Source: Cocos nucifera (taxonomy: Eukaryota > Streptophyta > Magnoliopsida > Arecales > Arecaceae). Taken from it: 64,000 nt of DNA. Position 1 is the stretch's first letter. Each line of letters starts with the position of its first letter. The notes under the pieces were generated by a model. That model ran no database searches and had not been told where the DNA came from. It saw nothing but the letters and a program-made list of their open reading frames with translations. Shown in pieces: positions 38,084 to 48,921 of this stretch. A program made the translations under genes and the position numbers. The stretch lies in the NCBI GenBank assembly GCA_006176705.1, contig QRFJ01000048.1, positions 1,809,825-1,873,824 on the forward strand. The letters are read 5' to 3'.

Positions 38084-38785
38084 GGTGTTTGTTATATTAT
38101 AAGGGAATGATCGATGTCGGTCCGGTGGTGTTCGAGAGAGAGAAAGGGAGGGGTCTACCTCATGGACGGATGGATGGACATTGCTGCGTGGATGGTCTGG
38201 TATTTCAAGCACCAAACCGGGGGCAAGGGAAGAAGCACGACAGCGGCGGAGACCCTTCACCGTCTTTTTCTTTACAAGGGAAGTAGGGTTTTTGCTGAAA
38301 ACCCTAAGACAGGAAGTAGGAAACATGGAACTGACCCGCGGATTCTGATGCTAACCTACGTTGCACGTGACTGATTTGAGACGATTATTTCACCGAGTTG
38401 GGACCCTCCCCTTCGTTAGCTCCGTTTTATCGTTTTTTCTTTTTTTTCCTCGTACCCTCGAGTCTTCAACCACCTGCATCTAAAATTAATTCTCGGCGCC
38501 AACCGTGATGGATCGAATATGGATGGATCGGTCGTTCTCGTATCTATTGCATAATAAAAAAATTTATACCTGGTAGAGTCGGTTCAAATACAAACATAGT
38601 TTAGATTGGATTCGATAGATAAAAAAAAAAAAAAATTAAATCGATTAGATCAAATAAAATATATATAAATATTATAAAATAACTAAAATTTTAAATATAT
38701 ATATATATATTTAGATCATTATTCACATCTAAATTTATTTTAATTATTTTTTTAAAATTTATTTTTAATTAAATCTAATATAATC
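38084..38785. other. 5' flank of the mTERF gene
   Basis: Proximally this is the promoter and leader of the minus-strand mTERF gene. From about 38560 it is AT-rich (TATATA and poly-A runs) and ends with TAATC (38781-38785), the left copy of the target duplication of the next element. I see no clear TATA box at an expected distance. Confidence 0.55.
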
Positions 38786-39801
38786 CGTTACGTAGAAATT
38801 GGTCGTCGTCAGGAATCCCTGGAGTGAGTGCCGATTGAGGTCGCCATCGCGAGACCTGTAAAATTAAAGTCCCGTCCGAGGTCGGGGGGGTGGCTCATCT
38901 AACAAAGATAGTAATTTAGATCAATATATTGATCCAAAATCCGCGATCAAGTTCAAACTCGACCAATAGGAATGGAGTGCTCGGAAATGAGTTCCGCTGA
39001 GCTTAGAGAAGAGAGAGCTTAGATATCAGAGGATGCGTATCTGAGGTCCTTTTTTAGGCGGTTGATGGACAGCCTGCGCTGTCTGATGGCGGGTCGCCGA
39101 GGCTGCACCGGGTTTATGTGCGAGAGGATGATATCGTATGTCCGAAAGCGATTATCTGCCTCTAACAGTGGTGGGATGCTCGAGGTCTAGCGAGCCGCCT
39201 ATAGCCTTGCCTGGGCAGACATGACGGCTGACCTTCGTCCAGCTTTTAATAGCATGGCTCCCAGAAAGCAGCATTGATCGATGGACTTCGGGGCATATAT
39301 CGATTCCAGGAAAATTCAGAGGAAAGCTCGGAAAGGAGTTCGACCAGCTGGGTCGAAGGAGCTCGGCCGACTGAAGGAGGCCGCTTGAGGCGTTCGGGGC
39401 AACTAGCCGAGGAGATTCAACCGTTGAAGTTCGAAGGCTCGGCTGAAAAAGGGGACGGCCGCTTGGAGCTCGGTCGGTTAAGGGACGGCCGCTTGAGGAG
39501 TTCGACCGAGGGAACGATGATGAGGAGTTCGACCGCCTCTGGGAGTCGAAGGAGCTCGGACCGGCTGAGGGACGGTTCGCTGGGAGTTCGCCGAGGAACG
39601 CCGCTGAGGAGTTTAGCCGCTGGGATTCGAAGGAGCTCGGCACTGGAGAGTTCGCTAAGATCGATCGCTGAGCAGTTCGACCGCCCTAGGTTCGGGTAAG
39701 ACTATCCGCTGAGCTCTTCCATTGATTATTTGGTTGCATTAGGCTTTTAAAATTCGAAAAAAAAAAACCCTAGGGGGGACAAGACGGGGTTTATCCCAAC
39801 A
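38786..39801 (-). repeat. 3' LTR of the tandem-repeat gypsy element
   Basis: About 1016 bases, ending in CCCAACA with the minus-strand polypurine tract next to it. It aligns with 44599-45649 and less closely with the solo LTR 30131-31079. It includes many short units with the word GGAGTTCGACCGCT, an internal minisatellite around 39320-39690. Confidence 0.82.
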
Positions 39802-40039
39802 GTAGCTTCCCACTTCTCGAGTTCGAAAACTCAAGGAAAGGAGTGCAGAAAAGGCGACTGCCGAAGTCTTCTTCTGGGCTCCGTGCTGTTTAGGTCGAAA
39901 AACTCGGGGGGACTCATTCCAGCTAATTGAGTTGAAGTTGAGCCCGGAGGAGATTCCATCTCCAACAAAGATTGAGGTAGGCTTTCGTCTCCTGTGATCG
40001 AAGTCGGAGGTTTGAGCTCATCTGAGGGCGACATTGTCT

Positions 40040-40280
40040 CCGAAGCAAGGTTGACTCGAAGGAATTCTCTCCTGCAGCGAGGTCAATAAGGCGCTCGAGA
40101 GAGATTCCGTCTCTGGCCGAGTGGCTCGGTCGCGTCGGAAGAGATCTATCTCTAGCCCCGAGGGTAGGAAGATCTTATCTCGTAGAACAGACTGGCCAGA
40201 GGTTGTCCGGTCGCTCAGAAGAGATCTTATCTGCTGACCGACGGTTGACTCATTTCGTGGGAGAGATTCTTATCTCTTGC
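40040..40280. repeat. Palindromic GAGAGAT...ATCTCT minirepeats
   Basis: At least four to five copies of a GAGAGAT-TTATCTCT type hairpin word, each followed by a GGCCGAGG-like segment, spaced about 40-60 bases; more copies at about 41150-41225. They lie inside the gypsy-type element between the 3' LTR and the gag remnant. The role is unknown. Confidence 0.6.
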
Positions 40281-40394
40281 TACGAGGTGATGCGGCGTTT
40301 CGCGTTAGGGACGAGATTCTCCTCCTTTCCTAACGAACTTGTGGGACATATTCGGGACCGTCGTCCGTCTCTCTCGTCTCGTCTAGGTGGAACG

Positions 40395-41260
40395 GAGGCC
40401 TTCGACTTTGCTCGCGTTAGGACGAGGTTCTCCTCCTATTTCCTAACGGCTGTGGGGGCACATACGGACCGTCAAATCCTTCGTCCGTTCGTACTAAGGG
40501 TGAACCGAGGCCTTCGACCCTGTCCTTTTGGACGAGGCCTCCAGTTCCTTTGAGCGGGGCACTCGGAGGTCGCCGTGCCTTCCTTCCGCCGTTCCTAATG
40601 AGGCCTTCACTTGCCGCGTTAGGAAAAGGTTCTTCTTCCCCCTAATGGCTTATGAGGCCTTGGACGTGATCCCTCTCCCCCCACCGTCTAGGTGGAACGA
40701 GGCCTTCAAACTTTACTCGTGTTAGGATGAGGTTCTCCTTCTGTTCCTAACGGCGCATGGGGCACATTCGGACCGTCGCTCCCCGTTGCCTCTCCCCCGT
40801 CTCGTCCTTTGTGAATGAGGCCTTCGCCTTTGCTCGCGTATAGACGGGTTCTCCTCCTGTTTACCAAATGGATAAATGGGGGCACATACGACGTCGTCCG
40901 TGCTCTCCCTCCGTCTCGTCCTTTTGTGAACGAGGCCTCAACTTTGCTCACATTTAGGTGAGTTTCCTCATGTCTATACGCTGGGCAACATAAGGGCGTT
41001 GTACAGGACCTCTCCCCCCATCTCGTCCTTTTGTGAACGAGACCTTCAACTTTGCTCCGTTGGATAAGGTTCTCCTCCTATTTCTAACGGACTGTGGGGC
41101 ACATAAGGGCCATGTCCCCCTCATCTCTCCTTTGTGACGAAGCCTTCGCCTCTGGAGAGATCTTATCTCTGGCCGAGGTTGTCATCGATCGCTCGGGAGA
41201 GATCGTATCTCTGACCGAGGTTGAAGGTCTTTGATCTGCTCGTGTTAGGATGAGGTTCTC
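40395..41260. repeat. Tandem array, unit about 105-116 bp
   Basis: The words GAGGCCTTCRACTTTGCTC, TTAGGACGAGGTTCTCCTCC and the GGGGCACAT-GGACCGTC block recur in order with spacing of about 116, 115, 107 and 102 bases among clear copies. Copies differ by many point changes and indels. The array is inside the gypsy-type element. Confidence 0.75.
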
Positions 41261-41598
41261 CTCCTGTTCCTGACACGGCAACTATCGACTGCTTTTTTCC
41301 TATCATCACATAGTTTTTGCACCCAGAAACAGTATTATTTGTTGGGGAAGAATTTTACTGAGGGGGAGTTACTGGCAGCACATCCCCGTTTTAGGGTCGT
41401 GGGGGCGTTGTTCCTTTGGATTTCCTTAGGCAGCAAGGCCCGGGCCGAACGACCTCCTCTGTCTCATGCTGGCCTTCTCAATTTGGAGAAAGCTTCTCTT
41501 GACTTTGTCGCTGGAAGACGACGAATCGCCGATGTACCAAGTTCCTCCCCGGCGTAACGTTGATGATGCCGTGAGGCGGCCGACCTTATCGTTTCTGG

Positions 41599-41892
41599 TT
41601 ACGGCAGCGGCCTTGGCCGATCTTCTGCTCCAGGCTGGCATCGGAGGAATTTACTCAGTCGCTCCTTTCTGATGAGCTCTTCAATTTCATCTCGGAGTTG
41701 AATATATTTCTCAGTATCGTGGCCGTGGTCGCGATGGTTGGGGCATTGCTTGCTTCGATCGCGCATGTTTGGGGGAGACCGTAGTCCTTCTGGTCGTGGC
41801 AGCTCTTTCTTAACCTCCGTGAGAATTTGAGTTCGAGGGGCGTCGAAGGGGGCATAGTCATGGAACCTTTCGGGAGGAGGACTTCTTCGCAC
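41599..41892 (-). pseudogene. Gypsy gag fragment (zinc-finger region)
   Basis: 97 codons with the conserved NHRDHGHDTEKYIQLRDEIE segment typical of the gag C-terminus of plant gypsy elements. The usual Cys residues of the motif are partly lost. Same strand as the LTRs. The gag N-terminus and all of pol are missing around it. Confidence 0.75.
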
Positions 41893-42009
41893 TCTTCTAT
41901 CGGGGCTTCCTCGATGGCGAGCTTGAAAAGTTCAAGCCTTCCTTGCGCTAGGGAGGTCGTGAGCGTGATCGAACTTTCTATGGAACCTTCTGTGGGAGAA
42001 CTTCATGCC

Positions 42010-43690
42010 CCTTTGTTGGGGCTTCCTTGGAGTCATACTCGAGAGGGAGTTCGATCTCGCTTGTGCCAAACTTCATTCCAATGACAAGCTTTGAGGGGAA
42101 GTTCGGCCTTGCTTCCGTCGAACTTCATTCCAATGATGAGCTTCAAGGGGGAGTTCGGCCTCGCTTGCGCCGAAATTTCATTCCGCTTTTCCGCGAAACC
42201 TTCCATGGGAGAACTTCATGTCCCTTTATCAGGGCTTCCTTAGAGTTATGCTCGAGAGGGAGTTTGGCCTCGCTTGCGCCGAACTTCATTCCGATAATGA
42301 GCTTTGAGGGGGAGTTCGGCCTTGCTTCCGCGAACTTCATTCTGATGATGAGCGGGGAGTGATGAGAAAACTTTCCGTGGGAAAACTTCCCGCGGGGCTT
42401 CAAGTCATGCCCGAAAGGGAGTTCGGCCTCGCTTGCGCCGCTTCATTCCGATGATGAGCTTTCAGGGGGAAGTTCGACTTGCTTCTGCGAACTCCATCCC
42501 GATGATGAGCTTCGAGGGGAGTTCAGCTTAGTTCATCCCTTTTCTGCAAAAACCTCAGCGAAAGAACTTCATGTCCCTTTGTCGGCTTCCTTAGAGTCGA
42601 TCGAGAGGGAGTTCGACTCACCTTGCAACGAACTTCATTTTTGATGATGAGCTTTGAGGGGGAGTTCGACCTTGCTTCCGTCGAACTTCATTCCGATGAT
42701 GAGCTTCGAGGGGAGTTCGGCCTCGCTTGTGCCGAAGTTCATTCTGCTTTCCCACGAAACCTTCCACGGGAGAACTTCACGTCCCTTTGTCGGGGCTTTC
42801 TTAGAGTCATGCCCGAGAGGGAGTTCAGCCTCGCTTGTGCCGATCTTCATTCCAATGATGAGCTTTCAGGGAGAGTTCGGCCTTGCTTCCGTCGAACTTC
42901 ATTTCGATGATAAGCTTCGAGGGGAGTTCGGCCTCACTTGCGTCGAAGTTCATTCCACTTTTTTCATAAAATCTTCCGCGGAAGAACTTTATGTCCCTTT
43001 GTCGGGGCTTCCTTAGAGTCATGCTCGAGAGGGAGTTCAGCCTCGATTGCGTCGAACTTCATTTTGATGATGAGCTTTCAGGGAGAGTTCGGCCTTGCTT
43101 CCGCGAACTTCATTTCGATGATGAGGAGGGAGAGTTCGGCCTCGCTTGCACCGAACTTCATTCCGATGATGAGCTTGAGGGGAGTTTGGCCTCACTTGCA
43201 CTGAAGTTCATTCCGCTTTTTCCGCAAAATCTTTCGCGGGCGAACTTCATGTCCCTTTGTCGGAGCTTCCTTAGAGTCATGCCCGAGAGAGAGTTCGGCC
43301 TCGCTTGCGCCGAACTTCATTCCGATGATGAGCTTTTAGGGAGAGTCCGGCCTTGCTTCCGTCGAACTTCATTTCGATGATGAGCTTCAAGGAGAGTTCA
43401 GCCTCGCTTGCACCGAAGTTCATCCATTTTTTTGCGAAACCTTCCGCGGGAGAACTTCATGTCCCTTTGTCGGAGCTTCCTTAGAGTCATGCCCGAGAGG
43501 GAGTTCAGCCTCGCTTGCGTCGAACTTCATTCCGATGATGAGCTTTCAGGGGGAGTTCAGTCTTGCTTCCATCAAACTTCATTTTGATGATGAGCTTTGA
43601 GGGTAGTTCGGCCTCGCTTACGTCGAACTTCATTCTAATGATGAGCTTTGAGGGAGAGTTCGGCTTGCTTTCGTCGAACTTTATTTCGAT
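42010..43690. repeat. Higher-order tandem array: about 210-bp units built of about 51-bp modules
   Basis: The starting word CGAGAGGGAGTTC occurs at about 42043, 42252, 42412, 42602, 42813, 43026, 43286 and 43493 (spacing 160-260, mostly 207-213). Each unit contains two to four modules of about 51 bases of the form GTTCGGCCTCGCTTGCGCC, GAACTTCATTCCGATGATG, AGCTT, then a linker with CTTCCGCGGGAGAACTTCAT and GTCCCTTTGTCGGGGCTTCC. Short open frames appear on both strands because the modules are close to a multiple of three; they are not genes. Confidence 0.85.
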
Positions 43691-43759
43691 GATGCAGGAG
43701 AACTTATGTTCTCCGTTTATCCTTCCTTAGGATGATTAGTATGCCCTAATGCTCTTCCT

Positions 43760-44398
43760 TAACAAAAGTTTCTATTGGTGGCCGTAGATTATTTCACTAA
43801 GTGGATTAAGGTTGAACCTCTAGTGAAGGTCACTAAAGCTAAAGTATAGAACTTCGTCTAGAAGTCGATAATTTATAGATTTGGTCTACCATGAACATTA
43901 ATCAATGATAATGGATACCAGTTTGCGGGAGTGAAGCTCGCTGAATTTTATGAAAATTTGAATATTTCTTACCACTTTAGATTAGTAGCTCATCCATAGG
44001 TGAATGGTGAGGCTGAAGTAACCAACAAAACTTTGCTTCAAGGGATAAAGGCCAGGCTTGAAAGAGCAAAAGGAGCTTGAGTGGATGAACTTTATCACAT
44101 GCTTTGGACTTACAGAACCACTCAAAGATTGTCAACTAGAGAAACCCATTTTACATTGGCTTTTGGGATAGAGGCAGTCATCCCAATCGAGCTTAAACTT
44201 CCTTCAGCATGAGTTGAAGCTTTTATTGAGCCGAACAACTCACAGGATCTCAGGGCAAATCATAATTTATTCGAGGAAAAATGAGAGAAGGTTTAAATCT
44301 GAATGATAGCCTACAAGCAAAAAGTAGTCCACTACTACAAACATAGAATCAGAAGTAAGGCATTCAGAGTAGGAGATCTGGTGCTTTGGCAAGTAGAT
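43760..44398 (+). pseudogene. Gypsy integrase fragment, inverted relative to its host element
   Basis: Reads through VDYFTKWIKVEPL, NDNGYQF, GEAEVTNKTL, YHMLWTYRTTQ and GDLVLW, keeping the three acidic residues of the D-D-E core. About nine in-frame stops occur where relatives have Trp, Gln or Arg. It faces plus while its host element is minus, so it was placed there by a separate event. Integrase normally inserts element cDNA into the genome; this copy is inactive. Confidence 0.85.
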
Positions 44399-44598
44399 GT
44401 TTCATAATCTCAAAATCAAAAAAAAAGTGTGGATACGGGCTGCAAAGAAATGACGTGGAGGGCCAAGAATCATCGAACGAGTTCGGCTCTCTTAGAGAGG
44501 CCCCCGTAGTTCGGTCCCTCTCTCCGAGAGAGAAGAGAGAAATGTCGAGCACTGAATTAAGAACCCGGAGGTTCGGGTCCTTCCTCTAGCACCAATCT

Positions 44599-45649
44599 TG
44601 TCAGAAATTGATCGTCGTCGGAATCTGCTAGAGTGGAGGTCGATGAGGTCGCCGTCGAGGACCTGCAAAATAAAGTTTCCATTCGGAGTTTGTGGGGGGT
44701 GGCTCCGACAGGATCCTCGACGATCAAGTCAGCTTCGGCCCAATAGAATGAGTGCTCGAGAATGAGTTCCACTAAGCTTAGAGAAGAAGAGGAGAGCTTA
44801 GAGATCAAAGATTAGCGATCAGAGGATAGCGTATCTGGAGGGTCCTTTTTATAGGTGGAGCTTGATTGGTGATAGTTGCAGCTATCTGATGGCGGGTCGC
44901 TCGAGGGCTGCACGAGTTTGATGCAGAGGGATGATGTCGTCAGGTCGAAAGCGACAGCCATACCGTCCGACAGTGGGTGGGCTGCTCGAGCTATGTGAGC
45001 CACTGTAGCCTCGCCTATGGCAGACTGACGGTGACTGTTCGTTCCAGCTTTAATAGCCATGGCTCGCAGAAAGCAAGCATGATCGATGGACTTCGGCATA
45101 TATCGATTTCAGAAAAGTTTGGCCAAGGAAAGCTTGGAAGGTGGTTTCGGTCAAGAACGAGGAGGTGTGGGAGCCCAGGAAGTTGAGAGTCGACCGAGGG
45201 ATTTGTCGAAGGTTTTCGGAAGTTCGAAGGAGCCGATCGGCCCGGCGCTTGAGGAGTTCGATCGAGGACGACCGCTGGAGAGTAGGTCCGAGAAACTAGG
45301 TCGGCTCGATCGGCTAAAAGGGTATGGTCTGTCGATGGCCCGCTTGGGAGTTCGATCTGAGGGACGACTATCGAGGAGTTCAACCGCTGGGAGTTCGAAG
45401 GAGCTCAGCCAGCTAAAGGGATGGCCGCTTGAGGAGTTCGATCGAGGGACGACCGCTGAGGAGTTCGACCGCTGGGAGTCCGAAGGAGCTCGGTCGCTAG
45501 GGAGTTTGGCTAAGACCCGATCGCTGAGCAGTTCGATCGGCCCTAAGAGTTCAACTAAGATCCATCCGCTGAAGCTCTTCCGTGGCTACTGGTTGCATTA
45601 GGCTGAGCATCGAATTAGACTTCGGTAGGAGCGGAATTTATCCACAACA
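44599..45649 (-). repeat. 5' LTR of the tandem-repeat gypsy element
   Basis: 1051 bases starting TGTCAGAAATTG and ending TCCACAACA on the plus strand, three bases from the CTAGCACCAA primer-binding word. Includes a minisatellite with the word GGAGTTCGATCGAGGGACG around 45225-45560. Confidence 0.85.
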
Positions 45650-45699
45650 TAATCTGTTCTAATCAGATCGGCTTCGATATGAATACGCTTAAATTGCCA

Positions 45700-46891
45700 T
45701 CTCTCTCTCTCTATATATAGCTATATTTTCATCAATAGTTCATATCACTCACAATTATTACATACTAACAATTATTATGTATGATGGTTGATATTATCAT
45801 TATATTTATAAAATATAAAAAAATAATTATATATATATAATAATATTTTGTAGCATCGATATTGTTTAAGCTTTTTTATTCGAGAGTGCGCATAGACATC
45901 GCCATTAGAGGATGGGGTGTTGAGGTAGGGCAGCGGCCATTGTTCATCGATCTGTCCATGCAGCCATGGTCACCATGCTCGCACAGAAGAAACACCGCAC
46001 ATGGGGTAGGGTGTCAGGGGAGCATGGTATTAGTCCAGAGGTAGGAAGCAAAAATGGAGATGAGGGTGGGGAAGGCACGAGAACTCTTCTCATACATGTC
46101 AATGGAGGGGCCGCAGGAGGCAGGGCAAAATGTGACGTGAGAGGAGGAGGAGGTGGTGGAGGGAGGGGGGTCACGGTGGTCACCAGAGAGGAAGACAGCG
46201 AGGGCGAGGAGGTAGAAAGTGGTTGAGGTGAGAGAGAGAGAAGGCGGAAGTTGGTCCGGCACCACGAGAGGGGTGGTCGATGGTGCCAAATGGGAGGGGG
46301 ATGTTGGCGATGGGGAGCAGGCGTCGAGAGAGCATGGCATCGGTCCAAAGATAGGAAGGGGAGGCATAGAGAAGGATAGAGAAGGCACCAGAGGTCTTCT
46401 CGGAGATGCCATCGGAGGGGCCGCGAAAGGCAGAGCGAAATGCAATGCGAGAGGAGGAGGTGGAGGAAGGGGGTCGCGGCAATCGTCGGAGAGGAAGGTG
46501 GCGAGGGCAAGAAGGTGGAAGATGGCAAGGGCGAGGAAGAGGAGGCGAACGTTGGTTTGGCACTGCGAGAGGGGGTGGCCGGTAGCACCGGAGGGGAGGG
46601 GGACGTAGGCGATGGGAAGCAGGGTGGAGGACTCGAGGTGGCGGTCGTCCATGGGAGCCATGGTGGGACGGCAAGGGAGGTGGGGTGGCATCGACGGACA
46701 CGAAGAAAATATGAGAATAGAAACGAAGAAGAAAAAATTTATTTTATAAAATAATAAAAAATATAATATATATAATAAATAAAATATAATAAAAAAATAA
46801 AAAAAATATTTATTATAAATATTTATTATTAAAAAATTAATAATTACAAATTGTAATTATTCGTTCCGTGATTGCACGGGTCTTCGGCTAG
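45700..46891 (+). mobile_element. Candidate non-autonomous Helitron
   Basis: It starts TCTCTCTCTCTC-TATATATAG after an A at 45699 and ends with a hairpin (46866-46879: CCGTG, loop ATTG, CACGG), an 8-base spacer and CTAG (46888-46891) followed by T. This is the Helitron rule: 5' TC, 3' CTRR with a hairpin about 8-12 bases before the end, insertion between A and T, no duplication and no terminal inverted repeats. The inside is AT-rich at the edges and GC-rich in the centre, with no Rep/helicase coding, so it would be non-autonomous. The 5' end is less specific than the 3' end. Confidence 0.55.
46021..46618. repeat. Tandem duplication, period 310 bp
   Basis: Two copies, about 46021-46318 and 46331-46618, share the order AGCATGGYAT-GGTCCA, GGGGAAGGCAC, TCGGAGGGGCCGC, GAGAGGAGGAGG, GTCRCGGYRRTC, GAGAGGAAG, GGCGARGGCGAGGA and GATGGGRAGCA. 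It lies inside the Helitron candidate. The open frames across it are proline- or glycine-rich in several frames and I do not call a protein. Confidence 0.75.
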
Positions 46892-48843
46892 TTATAATAT
46901 AAATTAAATAATAAATATGATAAATAATAATTATATTAATAATATATAAAAATATTATTATGATAGTATAATATTATAAAAATTATGCATAATGGTTGCT
47001 TCTAGTTACTACAAATCTTAAAATTGAAATTGCATCTAATTTTGTCCACGGGAGTTATAATTACAAGATTTGGACCTCTTGTTGCAGTTGTAATTGTGGG
47101 CACCAAAAGTTTCCAAATAGTTCTTTCAGATGATGCCGGCAATTTAATGGAAGCATAAATTTGCATTTGCAACCTGCCTAATTGCAGACAAATAGTTAAT
47201 CCTTTCAAAAATCTAATTTTTCAACTTTTGTCTCAATTAGGTTTGAAATAATCAACTTGTCACAACCAGAATGTAAACTAATATCTCTAATAACTAGTGT
47301 TGGTAGAGCTAATCATCTCTAACCATTATTAAAAATATAATTGATTTGATGATACTCTAATGATACAGTAACATAGTTAATTTTGTATTCTGGTCGGTTG
47401 AATGTCGATATAGGATTATGCTTAATTTGATACTATGATGATTGACTCGCATCAGTAAAATGCTGATTTACGATTTCTCATATATTTATATAGATGATGT
47501 CGATAATCTACCATCCTCACCATCATGTTAGGTGATTTGATGGCTTAGATCCTGTTATAAGCCGAAATCGATTTTCTGTCGTCCTGTTGGTTGGTGATTC
47601 AAGTTGAGATCGACCTAATTCAATGCTTTATTTCAAGATCCACCTAGTTTTAATCGATATGCCTTTGAGCAGCTTTATGCCGAGGTCGAGTTACCACCGA
47701 CTTTGTTAATATTCTAAGCTGAGATTAGTTGAATATTTTTCTCTTGGCACAGCTAAATATGAGATCGAGTTTACATCATTATGACCATCAACACCTCAAG
47801 TTGAGATTGGTTCTGACCGACATTCTTATTATCAGCATTATTTTAAGATAAGATTGGTTAAAAACCATCCTGCTAATATAATCTTTAATTCGAAGCTAAA
47901 AAAATACGTTACTCTTTGACTATATCATAATTGTCATTCAGTTAGATTATCGTTGTTTTCTAGCTCTATGTTACAGCTAATCTTCATAGGGGCTAATGAT
48001 GATTCACAGCTGCTATCTATCTTGCTATTCTATTATAACAAACTAACGGTCTAATAAATTTTAAATGATATAAGCAAATATCCTCTATTTACAGAAGAAT
48101 AGGATATGCAAAAAATTTATAGAATCGATACTCTACTGAAATCTAATTTTTCTATCGAAGAAAGAACAAATTTTAATTGCCTTCACTCAAATCCTTCTTT
48201 CTTGCAGTCTAGTTTTAAATCTTCATTATTTATCCTTAAGATTTTAGTTAATTTAAGCATCTAAATTCTTAAATTAAAAAGATTCTAATAATTTTTAAAA
48301 TTTCTTTGCAAATCAAAACATGGTCCTGCTTCGGCACGATTCTACATCAGCTTCGGGAGTCCTCGAGCAACAACCAGCAGCCGAATTTACATGATGATAG
48401 TCTTGCACCTGCTTGGGACTTCATGCCATGTGTCGTAATATATGCAATAGCCATCGGTCAACTCGTGTGATTAAAGCTGATCCACACCCCTTACAGGCTA
48501 AAAGAACTTTGAGTATGCGCAACAATCAAGTCGTATGTTCGCCCAAGCACATGGCACATCGTCCAATGACACGCAATGGACCATTCAGACCGGATCCCTC
48601 CCCTTGGCTCATCTCATCTCCAGCGCGCAGGGAAAGACTTCCAATCCCACAACATGTGGACCGCAGCCCGCCTGCGCGCGAGGGTGGCCCCGCTTTCGGA
48701 GGGAGGGCCGAGGGATCCGTTGCGTGCCCGCCTTTCATGCCTCTCTCCCCTTTCCCGACTCCGCCAAATATACCTCCGAATCTTCCTCCCTTGATTCCTC
48801 TCCCACTTCCGCCCAGCCGTTCGACCAAAAATCTCACCGAAAC
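46892..48843. other. Intergenic, AT-rich to mixed, promoter region at right end
   Basis: 46892-47000 is very AT-rich. 47220-48400 has retroelement-like wording (short GAGATCG and GTCGAG words) but no LTR terminus or coding block that I can fix. From about 48400 the sequence becomes the GC-rich 5' flank of the SPD1-type gene. The frame 48413-48886 and the minus frame 48526-48906 show no family features. Confidence 0.45.
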
Positions 48844-48849
48844 TATAAA
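48844..48849 (+). promoter_or_regulatory. TATA box of the SPD1-type gene
   Basis: TATAAA in the context AACTATAAAACG, 73-78 bases upstream of the ATG at 48922. This would put the start of transcription near 48875 and give a leader of about 45-50 bases. It also argues that the 129 in-frame codons upstream of 48922 are not translated. Confidence 0.6.
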
Positions 48850-48921
48850 ACGTGCACCCTCCAACTCCGGCCGACGGGCCTCATAGAAACCGATATAGTC
48901 CCGCATCGGAATTTTTCCGAG

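Larger units (their letters stand above)
38786..45649 (-). mobile_element. Gypsy-type LTR element rich in tandem repeats (non-autonomous)
   Basis: The 3' LTR is 38786-39801 and the 5' LTR is 44599-45649. The primer-binding region is at 44586-44595 (plus-strand CTAGCACCAA, the same type as the other gypsy element). The polypurine tract is right of 39801 (minus strand GAGAAGTGGGAAGCTAC). The flanking 5-mers are perfect: TAATC at 38781-38785 and 45650-45654. The interior has a gag remnant (41599-41892), two tandem arrays (about 40395-41260 and 42010-43690), palindromic minirepeats and an integrase fragment in the opposite orientation (43760-44398). No RT or RNase H was found, so it could only move with help from a related element. 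Confidence 0.85.

Noticed and set aside
42027..43380. Overlapping open frames on both strands with repeating residues
   Set aside because: Products of the 51-bp tandem modules whose length is near a multiple of three; they shift frame between units.
46014..46701. Pro/Leu-rich minus-strand frames of 170-225 codons
   Set aside because: Several frames are open at once over a purine-rich tandem duplication; this is composition, not selection.
47220..48400. Possible degenerate LTR
   Set aside because: Retroelement-like words but no TG...CA ends, primer site or partner copy in the window.
48535..48921. 129 in-frame codons upstream of the SPD1-type start
   Set aside because: A TATA box at 48844 places transcription start inside this stretch; the targeting leader begins at 48922.
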